Source: Leisingera aquaemixtae
GTDB lineage: Bacteria > Pseudomonadota > Alphaproteobacteria > Rhodobacterales > Rhodobacteraceae
DNA length: 64,000 bases
Assembly (NCBI RefSeq): GCF_019801145.1
Contig: NZ_JAHVJQ010000010.1
Location: 1 to 64,000, forward strand
Direction of reading: 5' to 3'
Shown here: positions 25,530-34,193 of the stretch, one piece after another
Layout: every line of letters starts with the position of its first letter
How positions within the stretch are numbered: position 1 is the stretch's first letter
Notes under the pieces: model-generated
Told to the model about the DNA's origin: nothing
What the model saw: the letters and a program-made list of their open reading frames with translations, nothing else
Databases searched by the model: none
Program-made: the position numbers and the translations under genes

Positions 25530-26558
25530 ATGCAGCGGAGCACCAACCGGAAACGCGCCAATCTACGGGATGTTGCGGCGGCGGCGGGCGTCTCAGTCGC
25601 CACTGTTTCCCGCGTCATGAACGCACCGGAAACCGTGGCTGAGGCGACCCGGAAGCGGGTGGAAGAGGCGATGAACAGCCTGCACTGGGTGCCGAGCGCC
25701 GCCGCCCGCGCGATCAACACCGGGCGCACGCGGTTTGTCGGGGCGCTGGTGCCGACGCTGGACAATGCCATCTTTGCCCGGGTGCTGGCCAGCATGGAAA
25801 GCCAGCTGGCGGAGCACCGGCTGTCGCTGGTGGTGGCGACAACCGACAATGACCCGGATCAGGAGGCGGAGAAGGCCAAGGGGCTGGTCGATATCGGGGC
25901 GGAGGGGCTGATCGTCTCCGGCGTCACCCACGCGCCGGAGTTCTACAGCCTGATCGAGCGCTGCCAGCTGCCGGCGGTGTCGACGTCGTTTTATGACCCG
26001 CACTACCGGTTGCCCACCATCGGCTATGACAATGCCGCCGCGGCGCGCACCGCGCTGGCCCATCTGACGGATCTGGGCCACCGCCAAATTGCCGTCGTGC
26101 ACGGGCCAAGTGCCAGCAATGACCGGACGCGGGCGCGGATCGCCGGGCTGGAGGGGCACAGCCCGAAACCCGGCCTGAGCTTTTATGAAGTTGAGCTGTC
26201 CATTGCCGGCGGCTGCGCGGCGGGCCGCGCGATCCTGCAGGCGGAGGAGCAGCCGAGCGCCGTTCTGTGCCTGTCGGATGTGCTGGCGTCGGGCGTGCTG
26301 TTCGAGCTGCAGCGCCAGGGGGTATCGGTGCCGCGGGAGAAATCGGTGATGGGCCTCGACGACCTGGCGGGCTCGGCGCATCTGTTTCCCGAGCTGACCA
26401 CTGTTCACCTGCCGGTGTCGAGGATGGGTGCGGCGGCGGCGGATGCCATCGCGTCATGGGTCGAAACCCAGCAGGTGCCGGAGCCGAGCCTTTTGGCATC
26501 GGACCTGGTGGTCCGGGCCTCAACTGCCGGGCCAGCGGGGGCGGATCCGGAGGGTTAG
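25530..26558 (+). CDS. LacI-family transcriptional regulator
   Basis: The 342-residue regulator opens with a LacI headpiece (NLRDVAAAAGVSVATVSRVM), the hinge helix region (VPSAAARAINTGRT), and a type I periplasmic-binding-like effector domain starting FVGALVPTLDNAIFARVLAS. ATG 25530 is preceded by GGAAGGCAGGTGG; an in-frame GTG at 25476 lies next to the second operator and is rejected. It is divergent from the DUF1989-GcvT gene. The effector is probably a compound of the betaine pathway; LacI regulators usually bind sugars or nucleosides, so this ligand would be less common. It converges on the sensor kinase gene with a terminator-like hairpin between. Confidence 0.92.
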   Translation: MQRSTNRKRANLRDVAAAAGVSVATVSRVMNAPETVAEATRKRVEEAMNSLHWVPSAAARAINTGRTRFVGALVPTLDNAIFARVLASMESQLAEHRLSLVVATTDNDPDQEAEKAKGLVDIGAEGLIVSGVTHAPEFYSLIERCQLPAVSTSFYDPHYRLPTIGYDNAAAARTALAHLTDLGHRQIAVVHGPSASNDRTRARIAGLEGHSPKPGLSFYEVELSIAGGCAAGRAILQAEEQPSAVLCLSDVLASGVLFELQRQGVSVPREKSVMGLDDLAGSAHLFPELTTVHLPVSRMGAAAADAIASWVETQQVPEPSLLASDLVVRASTAGPAGADPEG

Positions 26559-26584
26559 GCCGCGGCCTGATCCTTGGCTGCGGC
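26559..26584. terminator. Bidirectional hairpin between the LacI and kinase genes
   Basis: GCCGCGGCC-tgatcctt-GGCTGCGGC gives a 9-bp stem with one G-T wobble and an 8-nt loop, between convergent stops at 26558 and 26619. Confidence 0.55.
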
Positions 26585-26618
26585 GCTGGAAGATGCCGCC
26601 ACCGGTAGCGCCGGGCTG

Positions 26619-28151
26619 TTAACCGAAGGTCAGCTGGAAACAGGCGCCGCGGTCGGCGGCGGCGACGCTGAGGGTGCCGCCGATGGCTTCGGCGGTGGCC
26701 TTGACGATGTTGAGGCCCATGCCGGTGCCGCCGCTGTCCCGGCGGGTAGTGAAGAAGGGCTGCAGGATTTTGCCGGCGTTGCCCTCGCTGATGCCGGTGC
26801 CGTCGTCCTGCACCTGCAGGACGACGGCATCGCCGTCCCGGCGGGCGGTCAGGAGAACCTCCTGCGCGCCGTGCTGCTGGGCGTTTTCCAGCAGGTGGGT
26901 CAGCAGGATGCCCAGGGTGCACGCCGCCACCGGCAGCGGCAGGCTGCCGTTTTCCACCCGGAGCGCAAGCGCCGGAAAGGCGCGCGCCATTTGCGGCGCG
27001 ATGCCGTCCAGGCAGCAGCTTCCTGCCATGGCGCTCTGATCGGCAAGGCTGAAGGCGCGCATGTTGGCCAGCAGGTCCTCCATCCGTTTGCCGCCTTTGT
27101 CCACCGTGTCCAGCAGCCGGTGCCGCTGCGCCGGGGGCAGATCGTCATCGCGCAGCAGCTCTGCCGCGCCTTTCAGGGCGGTGAGCGGCGATTTCAGCTC
27201 GTGCGTCACATGGGCGGTGTAGGTTTTCAGCGCGTCCTGCTTGCTTTGCAGGCGGCCGGTCAGCGACTGGAAGCTGCGGCTCAGCTCCTCGATCTCGCGG
27301 GTGCCGAGCTGGTCCGGCGGCTCCCAGGCCTGGCCGCCGTGGCCCGCCAGCTGGCTGCGCTGGATCAGCAGTTGGATCGGCCGAGTGATGAACCGCCAGA
27401 ACACGTAGCCGATCAGCGCGGTGGAGAGGGCGACAAAGGCTGCGGCCTTGGCCAGGTTGAAGCGCTCGCCATAGAGAAAGCGGAAGATGTGGTTCGGGGT
27501 GCGGCTGAGGTAGACCGCGCCGATCAGGGTCTGGTCGGCAAAGACCGGCATCGCCACAAAGACGCGCACGCGGGCGCCGTGGCTGAGGGTGTAGAGCGCG
27601 GGCGGCGCATCTTCGCGCACGCGGGTGCGGGCGACGGAGACGGTCTTGCCGGCCAGCGCGCCCTGGACCTCATCCACATGGCCCAGAAACGTGCCGGTTT
27701 CGGCGGTGCCAGCAAACACGTTGCCGCGGGCGTCAAGGAAGCGGTAGCCCGCCAGCGTCTGCGCCTGCGCGGCGTTGGCGATGCGGGTCAGCCGGGCGGC
27801 GATATTCCGGTAGGGGACGCCGGCAGGGCCGGAGAGCGGCTTGGCGTCGGGACGCGGCGGCAGCACGGTTTCGCGGTTGACCGAAAGCGACGGAAACACC
27901 GCGTGCTCGCCGGTGACCGCGCGCCCGCGGGGCGGTTCGCTTCCGGCGGCGCCTGCGTAAAGTTCTGCGTAGGCTGCCGACATCACCGCGGCCTGGGTCA
28001 AGAGGCTTTCCTCGGTCTGCTGCACCAGCTGGCTGTCGTAGAAGCGGAACAGGATCAGCCCGGCAAACGGCAGGCACAGGACCAGCGCCAGCACCAGGAG
28101 CACCACCGCCCAGAGCCGGGGCCGCCATTTGCGGGTCAGCCTGGCCTGCAT
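26619..28151 (-). CDS. Sensor histidine kinase
   Basis: The 510-residue kinase has an N-terminal membrane segment (AVVLLVLALVLCLPFAGLIL), a large periplasmic sensor part (about 45-260), a second membrane helix near FVALSTALIGYVFWRF, a HAMP-like linker, the H box AHVTHELKSPLTALKGAAEL with the phospho-accepting histidine, and the G boxes (DDGTGISEGN, GGTGMGLNIVK). The layout recalls CreC. Its ATG at 28151 lies inside the end of the response-regulator gene (16-base overlap), so the pair is co-translated. The signal is unknown. The membrane protein gene upstream in the same operon may take part in sensing. Confidence 0.9.
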   Translation of the reverse strand: MQARLTRKWRPRLWAVVLLVLALVLCLPFAGLILFRFYDSQLVQQTEESLLTQAAVMSAAYAELYAGAAGSEPPRGRAVTGEHAVFPSLSVNRETVLPPRPDAKPLSGPAGVPYRNIAARLTRIANAAQAQTLAGYRFLDARGNVFAGTAETGTFLGHVDEVQGALAGKTVSVARTRVREDAPPALYTLSHGARVRVFVAMPVFADQTLIGAVYLSRTPNHIFRFLYGERFNLAKAAAFVALSTALIGYVFWRFITRPIQLLIQRSQLAGHGGQAWEPPDQLGTREIEELSRSFQSLTGRLQSKQDALKTYTAHVTHELKSPLTALKGAAELLRDDDLPPAQRHRLLDTVDKGGKRMEDLLANMRAFSLADQSAMAGSCCLDGIAPQMARAFPALALRVENGSLPLPVAACTLGILLTHLLENAQQHGAQEVLLTARRDGDAVVLQVQDDGTGISEGNAGKILQPFFTTRRDSGGTGMGLNIVKATAEAIGGTLSVAAADRGACFQLTFG

Positions 28152-28828
28152 GCGCCCATCCTGAGGCCGACGCCGTGGACGGTCACGATCCCCTCGGCGC
28201 AGCCGGCCTGGGCCAGCTTGGCGCGGATGTTGCGGATGTGGCTGTCGATGGTGCGGTCGGAGACATGGATGTTGTAGCCGTAAAGCGCATCCACCAGCTG
28301 CGCCCGCGACAACACGCGGTCGGGGCGGGCCATCAGGGTGGCCAGCAGCCGGAACTCCGACCCGGTCAGGGCCACCGGCGCGGCGGCGAAGCGGCACAGG
28401 TGGCGGTCCGCATCGAGCTGCAGGCTGCCCTGCGCCAGCACCGGATCGGGCTGCGCCGGGGCCGGGGCGCTGCGTTTCAGGATGGCCTTGATCCGGGCCA
28501 CCAGCTCGCGCGGGGAGAAGGGTTTGGTCAGGTAGTCGTCGGCGCCAAGCTCCAGCCCGACGATGCGGTCGATCTCGTCATCGCGGGCGGTGAGGAACAG
28601 GATCGGCACATCTGAGGATTTGCGGATCTCGCGGCAGACCTCCAGCCCGTCCATTTCCGGCAGGCCGATGTCCAGCACGATCAGGTCGGGGCGTTCCTCC
28701 CGGCTGGCGCTGAGGGCGGCGAGGCCGTCGCTGGCAAAGAGGGTCTCATAACCTGCCTTTTCCACCGCGAACCCGGTCACCTGAAGGATATCGGGATCAT
28801 CATCGACAACAAGAATGCGTGCAGGCAT
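28136..28828 (-). CDS. OmpR-family response regulator
   Basis: The 230-residue protein has a receiver domain (MPARILVVDDDPDILQV, phospho-acceptor Asp in LIVLDIGLPEMDG, lysine in ADDYLTKPFS) and a C-terminal winged helix (LTGSEFRLLATLMARPDRVL to RTIDSHIRNIRAKL). It is encoded before its kinase, with overlapping reading frames, and 13 bases after the membrane-protein gene. AAGGA precedes the ATG at 28828. Targets are unknown. Confidence 0.92.
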   Translation of the reverse strand: MPARILVVDDDPDILQVTGFAVEKAGYETLFASDGLAALSASREERPDLIVLDIGLPEMDGLEVCREIRKSSDVPILFLTARDDEIDRIVGLELGADDYLTKPFSPRELVARIKAILKRSAPAPAQPDPVLAQGSLQLDADRHLCRFAAAPVALTGSEFRLLATLMARPDRVLSRAQLVDALYGYNIHVSDRTIDSHIRNIRAKLAQAGCAEGIVTVHGVGLRMGACRPG

Positions 28829-28841
28829 CAAATGGGGTCCT

Positions 28842-30368
28842 TCAATTCTGCTGCTGATAATAGGCTTGGATCCGCCACCTCCGAAAGCCCCATTCGCGCC
28901 AGTTGGTGATGGTGTTCTTGTACAGGTCATAGTGCATCGCGCTGCCGCAGACCTGCTGGCCGGTTTCCGTTTCATAGGCGTGAATGGCGGGGTAGGCCCC
29001 GGCGCCGAGGCTGCAGATATAATAGGTGTCCGGTCCCGCCAGGGTGCTGGCGCGGGTCAGGTTGTAGCTGGCGATCAGGCCGGCGAAGTTCACGAAGCCG
29101 CAGGTGTAGAGGGTGGCCAGCAGCACGGCGAAGCAGCGGCGCAGCAGCCAGGCGGTGCCGAGGCCGCGGTGGATCTGGACCACGGTCAGCAGCAGCCCCG
29201 CCAGCACCAGCGCCATCCAGATGAAGGCGGCAACCCGCAGGTAAGTCAGCGCATAGGCCCCGACGTAATGGTGCAGCCGGATCGCCGCGGTCAGCACCAG
29301 GAACATGTTCTGCGCCAGCCACAGGTAAACCAGGGCGCGCAAGGCCCGGTCGGCGCCGATCATGCTGCGGGTCGCCAGTGTGAACACGCCCGCCAGCAGC
29401 GCTGTCACCACCAGCGGATAGGCGCCGCGGTGGGCATAGGATGCATAGCTCATCCCCTTGGGCAGGGACACGCCGCCGGTCAGGATGCCGAGATCCATGA
29501 CGGTTTGCACAAGGAACAGCAGGTTGAACAGCAGCAGCGAGTTGCGCACCGACACCGGGTTGATCAGAAAGGCGGCCCGGCTGGGGCCTGCCTTCTGCAG
29601 CGCGGCGGGGCGCGCGGGGCTGCCCAGCCATGCCTGGCTGAGGTTGAGGCAGGGCCACAGCAGCGCCGCCATCACGGTCCAGAACAGGATCCGAAGCCAG
29701 AATTGCAGTTCGAACAGGCGGCCCGGGTCCAGTTCCGCCAGGAGCTCCTCCAGCAGCGGATTGGCGGCGGCCAGCAGCATTAGGAAAACCGCGCCCATGA
29801 GCAGCGGCAGCGCCAGCGACGCCGCCTGGCCGCGGAGGCCGGACCCGAGGCCCGCGGCGGGCAGGGCGCGGACGGCATCGCGCAGCAGCAGCGCGGCACC
29901 GATGGTCGGCAGGCGCAGGGCGGTACGCAGCGCCAGCCGTTCGCTGGCGGCAGGCCCGTAGACCGCCCAGGCCGCGAGGCAGGCCAGGCCGCCGAGGCTG
30001 AACAGGACCGAAAGGAACTGCAGCTCGATGGCGGCGGGCAGGTTGCTGAGCACCGCAAAGCCGAGGGCCGCGGCCCATTCCCGGGCAGTTGGCCGCCGGG
30101 GTTTCATCGCCAGGATCGCGGCCGAGAGGACCAGAGCAAAGACCGCAAAGGATATGCCCGCGGGCTGGTCCCAGAACAGCCAATCGGCCAGCGCAACCAA
30201 GGCCCCGAGAAGCGGGATCGCGTGGCGCATCCGCAGCGAAGCGAAGAGCGGGCCGCCTGCCGGGCGGCGGCCCTTTTGTGCCGGGGGCGGCGTTGCCGCC
30301 GTCTCTAGCCACCATGCGTCCAGCCGGATGCTGTCGGGGACCCCGTGAATCACCAGTTCCTGCCTCAT
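28842..30368 (-). CDS. Multi-pass membrane protein, DUF4173/DUF4153-like
   Basis: The 508-residue protein has roughly eleven to thirteen hydrophobic segments from residue 45 on and a short cytoplasmic N-terminus (MRQELVIHGVPDSIRLDAWW). The late region with SYASYAHRGAYPLVVTALLA and a soluble C-terminal stretch containing NFAGLIASYNLTRA matches the DUF4173 family pattern as I recall it. Function is unknown. AGGAGACAGGAC stands before ATG 30368. It heads an operon with a response regulator and histidine kinase, so it may sense or transduce an envelope or redox signal, or be their target. Confidence 0.78.
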   Translation of the reverse strand: MRQELVIHGVPDSIRLDAWWLETAATPPPAQKGRRPAGGPLFASLRMRHAIPLLGALVALADWLFWDQPAGISFAVFALVLSAAILAMKPRRPTAREWAAALGFAVLSNLPAAIELQFLSVLFSLGGLACLAAWAVYGPAASERLALRTALRLPTIGAALLLRDAVRALPAAGLGSGLRGQAASLALPLLMGAVFLMLLAAANPLLEELLAELDPGRLFELQFWLRILFWTVMAALLWPCLNLSQAWLGSPARPAALQKAGPSRAAFLINPVSVRNSLLLFNLLFLVQTVMDLGILTGGVSLPKGMSYASYAHRGAYPLVVTALLAGVFTLATRSMIGADRALRALVYLWLAQNMFLVLTAAIRLHHYVGAYALTYLRVAAFIWMALVLAGLLLTVVQIHRGLGTAWLLRRCFAVLLATLYTCGFVNFAGLIASYNLTRASTLAGPDTYYICSLGAGAYPAIHAYETETGQQVCGSAMHYDLYKNTITNWREWGFRRWRIQAYYQQQN

Positions 30369-30600
30369 GTCCTGTCTCCTGCTTGCAATTTTTCTTGCCT
30401 GCAGTGATGCGGCCTGCGCTTGCATCTTTGGCGGGCTGTCTGCGCAGGTTCCGGGGGGCTTTGGTGCAGAATTTGTGCAGAGACCTGACGCGGAATGCCT
30501 TGGCCCTGTGGGCGCAAAAGCGCCGACCGCCTGCACCGCATCTTTGGCTGATTTGGCGGTTTGCACAGGGCGCCTGATGCAATAGACAGATCTGAGGCCA

Positions 30601-30620
30601 TACAGTTTTGGAAAATTGTA
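30601..30620 (+). promoter_or_regulatory. 20-bp palindromic operator before the MocR-type gene
   Basis: TACAGTTTTGGAAAATTGTA is symmetric at 16 of 20 positions (TACA, TTTT, AAAA, TGTA arms around a GG centre). It ends 32 bases upstream of the ATG at 30653, where an autoregulatory site for a MocR/PdxR-type protein is expected. It also makes a TTG start at 30608 unlikely. Confidence 0.6.
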
Positions 30621-30652
30621 CTGGTCAAAGATGCAGAACAGCGAGGCAGCAC

Positions 30653-32044
30653 ATGGCGAGCCCTTCCCGGCGCATGCAGGTCGTCAGCGACATCCAGAGG
30701 CGGATCACCTCGCGGGCTCTGGTGGCGGGGGACAAGCTGCCCTCGATCCGCGGCTGCGCCGCCCGGCTGGGGGTGTCGCCGTCGACGGTCGCCGAGGCCT
30801 ATGACCAGCTGGCCGCCGAAGGAGTGATCTTTGCGCGGCGCGGGGCGGGCTTTTACGTCGCCGACAAGCCGCAGCCGTTTGCGGTGTCGGACACCGGGCC
30901 GCAGCTGGCGCGCGAGGTGGACCCGCTTTGGGTGGCGCGCCAGTCGATCGATTCCCGCAAGGACGTGCCGATGCCCGGGTGCGGCTGGCTGCCGGATGAC
31001 TGGATGCCGGTCTCTGCGTTGCGCCGGGCGATGCGGTCGCTGGCGGCGGCGCCGAGCGCGGTGCTCACCACCTATGGCAGCGCAAAAGGGGAGGCGGGGC
31101 TGCGGCGGCACATTGCCCGGCGGCTGTTCGACCAGGGGCTGGCGGCGGAGCCGGACCGCATCCTGCTGACCGGGTCAGGCTCGCAGGCGCTGGATCTCAT
31201 CTGCCGGCTGCTGCTGCGGCCGGGCGATGCGGTGCTGGTGGACGATCCCTGCTACTTCAATTTCCAGGCGCTGCTGCGGGCGCATCAGATCCGCATCGTC
31301 AGCGTGCCCTATACGCCGTCGGGGCCGGAACTTGGGGCGTTCGAAGCGGCGCTGGCGGAGCACCGGCCGCGGCTGTACCTGACCAATTCGGCGCTGCACA
31401 ATCCGACCGGGGCAACCATTTCCGCCGCGGTTGCGCACCGGGTGCTGGCGCTGGCTGCGGCGCATGATCTGACCATTGTCGAGGATGATATCTTTGCCGA
31501 GTTCGAGCCGGATGTTTCACCGCGGCTGGCGGCGCTTGACGGGCTGGAGCGGGTGGTGCGGATCGGCAGTTTCTCCAAGACCTTGTCGGCGTCGCTGCGC
31601 TGCGGCTACATCGCCGCCCGCGGCGACTGGATCGAGGCGCTGACCGATCTGCAGGTGGCGGTGAATTTCAGCGGTCCGAGCCCGATGGTGGCGGAGCTGC
31701 TGTGCACGGTGCTGAACGAGGGCGGTTACCGCAGGCATGTGGAGGCGCTGCGGGACCGGCTGGGCCGCTGCCGCGCAGATGCGGAAAGCCGCCTTCTGGA
31801 TTTGGGGATCCGGCCCTGGGTGCGGCCGCGCGGCGGGTTCTACCTGTGGTGCGAGCTGCCGGGCGGGGCGGATGCCGCGGATATTGCCAGGTCTGCGCTG
31901 CAGGAGGGGCTGGTGCTGGCGCCGGGCAATGTGTTCAGCGCAACGCAGAGCAAGCCGTCCTTCATGCGGTTCAATGTGAGCCAGATGACGGATCCGTCCT
32001 GCTGCCGGATCCTTGGCCGCCTGCTGGGTGCGGGGGCGGGCTAG
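30653..32044 (+). CDS. MocR-type regulator (GntR helix-turn-helix fused to aminotransferase fold)
   Basis: The 463-residue protein carries an N-terminal GntR winged helix (RRITSRALVAGDKLPSIRG, then VSPSTVAEAYDQLAAEGV) and a C-terminal class I aminotransferase-like domain. The PLP-lysine region is RIGSFSKTLSASLRCGYIAA, and the upstream aspartate segment is TIVEDDIFAEF. MocR proteins use PLP or PLP-amino acid adducts as effectors to control transport, PLP salvage or amino acid genes. Start 30653 is favoured by GAGG six bases upstream and by the operator that covers earlier starts. The target is not evident; the nearest divergent gene is the DUF4173-like operon, 285 bases away. It ends four bases inside the convergent hypothetical gene. 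Confidence 0.9.
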   Translation: MASPSRRMQVVSDIQRRITSRALVAGDKLPSIRGCAARLGVSPSTVAEAYDQLAAEGVIFARRGAGFYVADKPQPFAVSDTGPQLAREVDPLWVARQSIDSRKDVPMPGCGWLPDDWMPVSALRRAMRSLAAAPSAVLTTYGSAKGEAGLRRHIARRLFDQGLAAEPDRILLTGSGSQALDLICRLLLRPGDAVLVDDPCYFNFQALLRAHQIRIVSVPYTPSGPELGAFEAALAEHRPRLYLTNSALHNPTGATISAAVAHRVLALAAAHDLTIVEDDIFAEFEPDVSPRLAALDGLERVVRIGSFSKTLSASLRCGYIAARGDWIEALTDLQVAVNFSGPSPMVAELLCTVLNEGGYRRHVEALRDRLGRCRADAESRLLDLGIRPWVRPRGGFYLWCELPGGADAADIARSALQEGLVLAPGNVFSATQSKPSFMRFNVSQMTDPSCCRILGRLLGAGAG

Positions 32045-32418
32045 TTCAGCTGCCCGTTGCGGTGGGCAACTAGGCTGCGCAGCGCTGTCAGGAAGGTGTG
32101 CCGGTCGCGCGGGCCGATTTGCGAGAACAGGGAGACGGCTTCGCGCTGGTCCTGCTGCAGGCGGTCGCAGGTCGAGGAGAACTCCGTCGAAAGCAATTGG
32201 GCCCTCGACACCAGCAGAGCAAGCGAGGCTGCGTCGAGCCCCTTGGTCAGGTCCGTCCAGAAGCTGAGGCTTCTTCCCGATATCTTGCAGGCCTTTTGCA
32301 GACGCTCCAGCTCGCCGCTGCGGGTGTCCTGATCCCTTCCTTGGGCCCCAGCGCGGGGCAGGTGTTCATCTGTCGGTTCCACTGGAAACTTGCCTTTTGC
32401 GGAGATGTTCGCGCGCAT
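32041..32418 (-). CDS. Hypothetical helical protein
   Basis: The 125-residue product is not recognised. After a charged N-terminus (MRANISAKGKFPVEPTDEHL) it is predicted mostly helical (LERLQKACKISGRSLSFWTD, DRLQQDQREAVSLFSQIGPR) with no membrane segment. It may be a small regulatory or structural protein. It is divergent from a helix-turn-helix gene with 75 bases between starts that hold two palindromes, suggesting joint control. Confidence 0.55.
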   Translation of the reverse strand: MRANISAKGKFPVEPTDEHLPRAGAQGRDQDTRSGELERLQKACKISGRSLSFWTDLTKGLDAASLALLVSRAQLLSTEFSSTCDRLQQDQREAVSLFSQIGPRDRHTFLTALRSLVAHRNGQLN

Positions 32419-32436
32419 TGATTGATGGGCGCTTGA

Positions 32437-32478
32437 TTGACAACTGTCAACTCTTGAGAGAAAAAGTCACATATGTGA
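32437..32478. promoter_or_regulatory. Two palindromes in a divergent promoter region
   Basis: TTGACAACTGTCAA (32437-32450, 6-bp arms) and TCACATATGTGA (32467-32478, perfect 12-bp palindrome) occupy most of the 75-base gap between the divergent starts at 32418 and 32494. Their centres are 29 bp apart. They are good candidate operators, possibly for the helix-turn-helix protein encoded next to them; TTGACA also reads as a -35 element. Confidence 0.55.
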
Positions 32479-32493
32479 ACTTTTGGGGCGCAG

Positions 32494-33231
32494 ATGATCG
32501 CTGACCGTATTGATGCTGCCTGCAGGATTGCAGGTGTGAAGCTGAAGAAAGCCTGCACGATTTCCGGTGTTAATTACGGCACGCTGAGGAGCCAGATGCG
32601 GAACAACCGCGAAATTCCCGCCTCCTCGGTGGCGCTTCTTTCGGCGGGTTTGGGCATTCCGATCCAGTTCTTTTTCGACCTGCCCGGCGAGGCCCAGGGC
32701 TCTGCCCTGAGGCTCAACCGGTGGCGGGCGGCGGAGCAAGCCAACGCGGAGCATGCCGCCTGCTGCAGGGCCGGCTTCAACGTGACAACCGACCACATTC
32801 TGGACTGGTACCACCAGGAGGGCGGCCGGCTGAAGAACTGGGAATGGTTCGAGGACCAGGTCGATCTGTACAAGCCCATCGAGGCGACGGACCGGATCAT
32901 GCATCCGCTTCAGATCGGCAAGCGCAGCCCGACCGCTGAACGGCTGATGCTGGCCGGCAACCGCGACTTCTACCGCATCGTCGGATCCTTCGAAGAGAAG
33001 ATCCTGCAGCGCGCGATGCATTCGCACAGGATGCTGGATGAGGTGCCCTACCTGGTGACCGACGAGGAGCTGGACGTGGTCATCAAGGGGCTGCGGGTGA
33101 AGGGCGGCTACCGCAAAGTGACAATGAGGGTGACCGGCCCCCAGGAGGAGCCGGTCACTGCGGTTTTCTCAAAGCTGACCTGGCTCGACACTGCTGACAA
33201 TGTGCGAGAAGTGGACAGCGTTGAGGCCTAG
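32494..33231 (+). CDS. Helix-turn-helix protein with unknown C-terminal domain
   Basis: The 245-residue product has a lambda-repressor-like helix-turn-helix at residues 1-65 (ACRIAGVKLKKACTISGVNY, then LLSAGLGIPIQFFFDLPG). Residues about 85-230 form a mixed alpha/beta domain starting HILDWYHQEGGRLKNWEWFE, which could be a PAS-like sensor fold; this is a guess from strand pattern. It is divergent from the hypothetical gene at 32041-32418 and its last 63 bases overlap the 3' end of the next, convergent gene. It probably regulates these two neighbours and itself. Confidence 0.65.
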   Translation: MIADRIDAACRIAGVKLKKACTISGVNYGTLRSQMRNNREIPASSVALLSAGLGIPIQFFFDLPGEAQGSALRLNRWRAAEQANAEHAACCRAGFNVTTDHILDWYHQEGGRLKNWEWFEDQVDLYKPIEATDRIMHPLQIGKRSPTAERLMLAGNRDFYRIVGSFEEKILQRAMHSHRMLDEVPYLVTDEELDVVIKGLRVKGGYRKVTMRVTGPQEEPVTAVFSKLTWLDTADNVREVDSVEA

Positions 33232-33837
33232 GATCATCTGATCATTCGCCAGCCCCTCCGGCACCGGATCAGCCCAGCTGATGGCGTTGCGGTACTTGCC
33301 GTTGAAGCCGTAGTCGTCGGCAAGGCGGCGGTGCTTGTAGGCGATGATCGTGTACATCCAGTCGAACTCCCAGCGCAGGGCGGCCAGCAGTTTCACGTAC
33401 TGGGCGAAGTCGCCGAGCCGCCGGATGCCGCCCCGTTCGTCCGGAGCGACTTCGATGCCGCCGAAATAGATGAGCCTGCCCTGCAGTTCATCGACCAGGG
33501 GCTGCGACACGCTTGCCACGACCCCGTCGCGGCCGCCGTAGCGGGAGGCCGCGAGGCTGCGGAAGTAGTTGCCGAAGTCCTGGCTGCCCAGGTCGATGCT
33601 CTTGGCGGAGATGCAGGTGATGCATTTGCCGTCCCGCTTGAGAAACAGCCAGAAGGCACGGCCCGAGCGCAGCTCTTCGTCGCTGACCTCGGACATGGGA
33701 TGTACCCGCTTCTTGCCGATCTCCTCCAGCAGGGCCGGCAGTTCTGCCGGGCTGGAGCACACGTATAGCGACAAGCCTTCCGCGCTGAAGCGGTCTGCAA
33801 TGGCCTGCATGTGTGTCAGGATGTTGCTGTGTTCCAT
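33169..33837 (-). CDS. Hypothetical protein, possibly GNAT-fold acyltransferase
   Basis: The 222-residue product shows the strand pattern of a GNAT-like fold: an N-terminal helical part (ILTHMQAIADRFSAEGLSLY), a beta meander (FWLFLKRDGKCITCISAKSI), and a central region GRLIYFGGIEVAPDERGGIR followed by a helix, where GNAT proteins have their acetyl-CoA-binding motif A. The match is weak and no donor can be named. AAAGGA precedes ATG 33837 at about nine bases. Its last 63 bases overlap the end of the convergent helix-turn-helix gene, an unusually long antisense overlap in this otherwise well-separated region. Confidence 0.55.
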   Translation of the reverse strand: MEHSNILTHMQAIADRFSAEGLSLYVCSSPAELPALLEEIGKKRVHPMSEVSDEELRSGRAFWLFLKRDGKCITCISAKSIDLGSQDFGNYFRSLAASRYGGRDGVVASVSQPLVDELQGRLIYFGGIEVAPDERGGIRRLGDFAQYVKLLAALRWEFDWMYTIIAYKHRRLADDYGFNGKYRNAISWADPVPEGLANDQMILGLNAVHFSHIVSSVEPGQL

Positions 33838-34193
33838 ATCGTTTTTCCTTTGCCTGATGGAAAGGCGCACGCGCATCGCGGGCGCACAGCAAAGGTTTCC
33901 CCATTTTCGAACGCGGGATATGTTTTCCTGCCGGGCAGGGGGGCCGCAGGCGCTGGCTGCCGCCGGCCGATGGCTGCCGGATGGGAGTGGCTGGCTGGAG
34001 TGACGGGCCGGATTTTGCGCCTCAGGCAGCGGCCGGGAGGTGGTGCCGGCGAGGGCTCCGCCTGCAGCGCGATCAACCGGGCGGCGCGGTTCACTGGATT
34101 ATTTCGCCAAAATTGACTATAGTGGATCGGCTTACCAACAGTCTTGCCGGCCGGGCATCGCCGATGTTCCGCAGCGCAGGGAAAGGGGGCGAG
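33838..34193. other. Intergenic region upstream of the cox operon
   Basis: This 356-base region contains no supported gene. It should hold the divergent promoters for the GNAT-like gene and for coxM. A possible plus-strand -10 element TATAGT lies at 34118-34123, about 75 bases before the coxM ATG, with a weak -35 region (TGGATT) 17 bases upstream; TTGACT at 34113 overlaps it. No FNR-like box was found here. Confidence 0.35.

Noticed and set aside
30608-30652. TTG start for the MocR-type gene
   Set aside because: It lies inside the 20-bp palindromic operator and has no ribosome-binding site.
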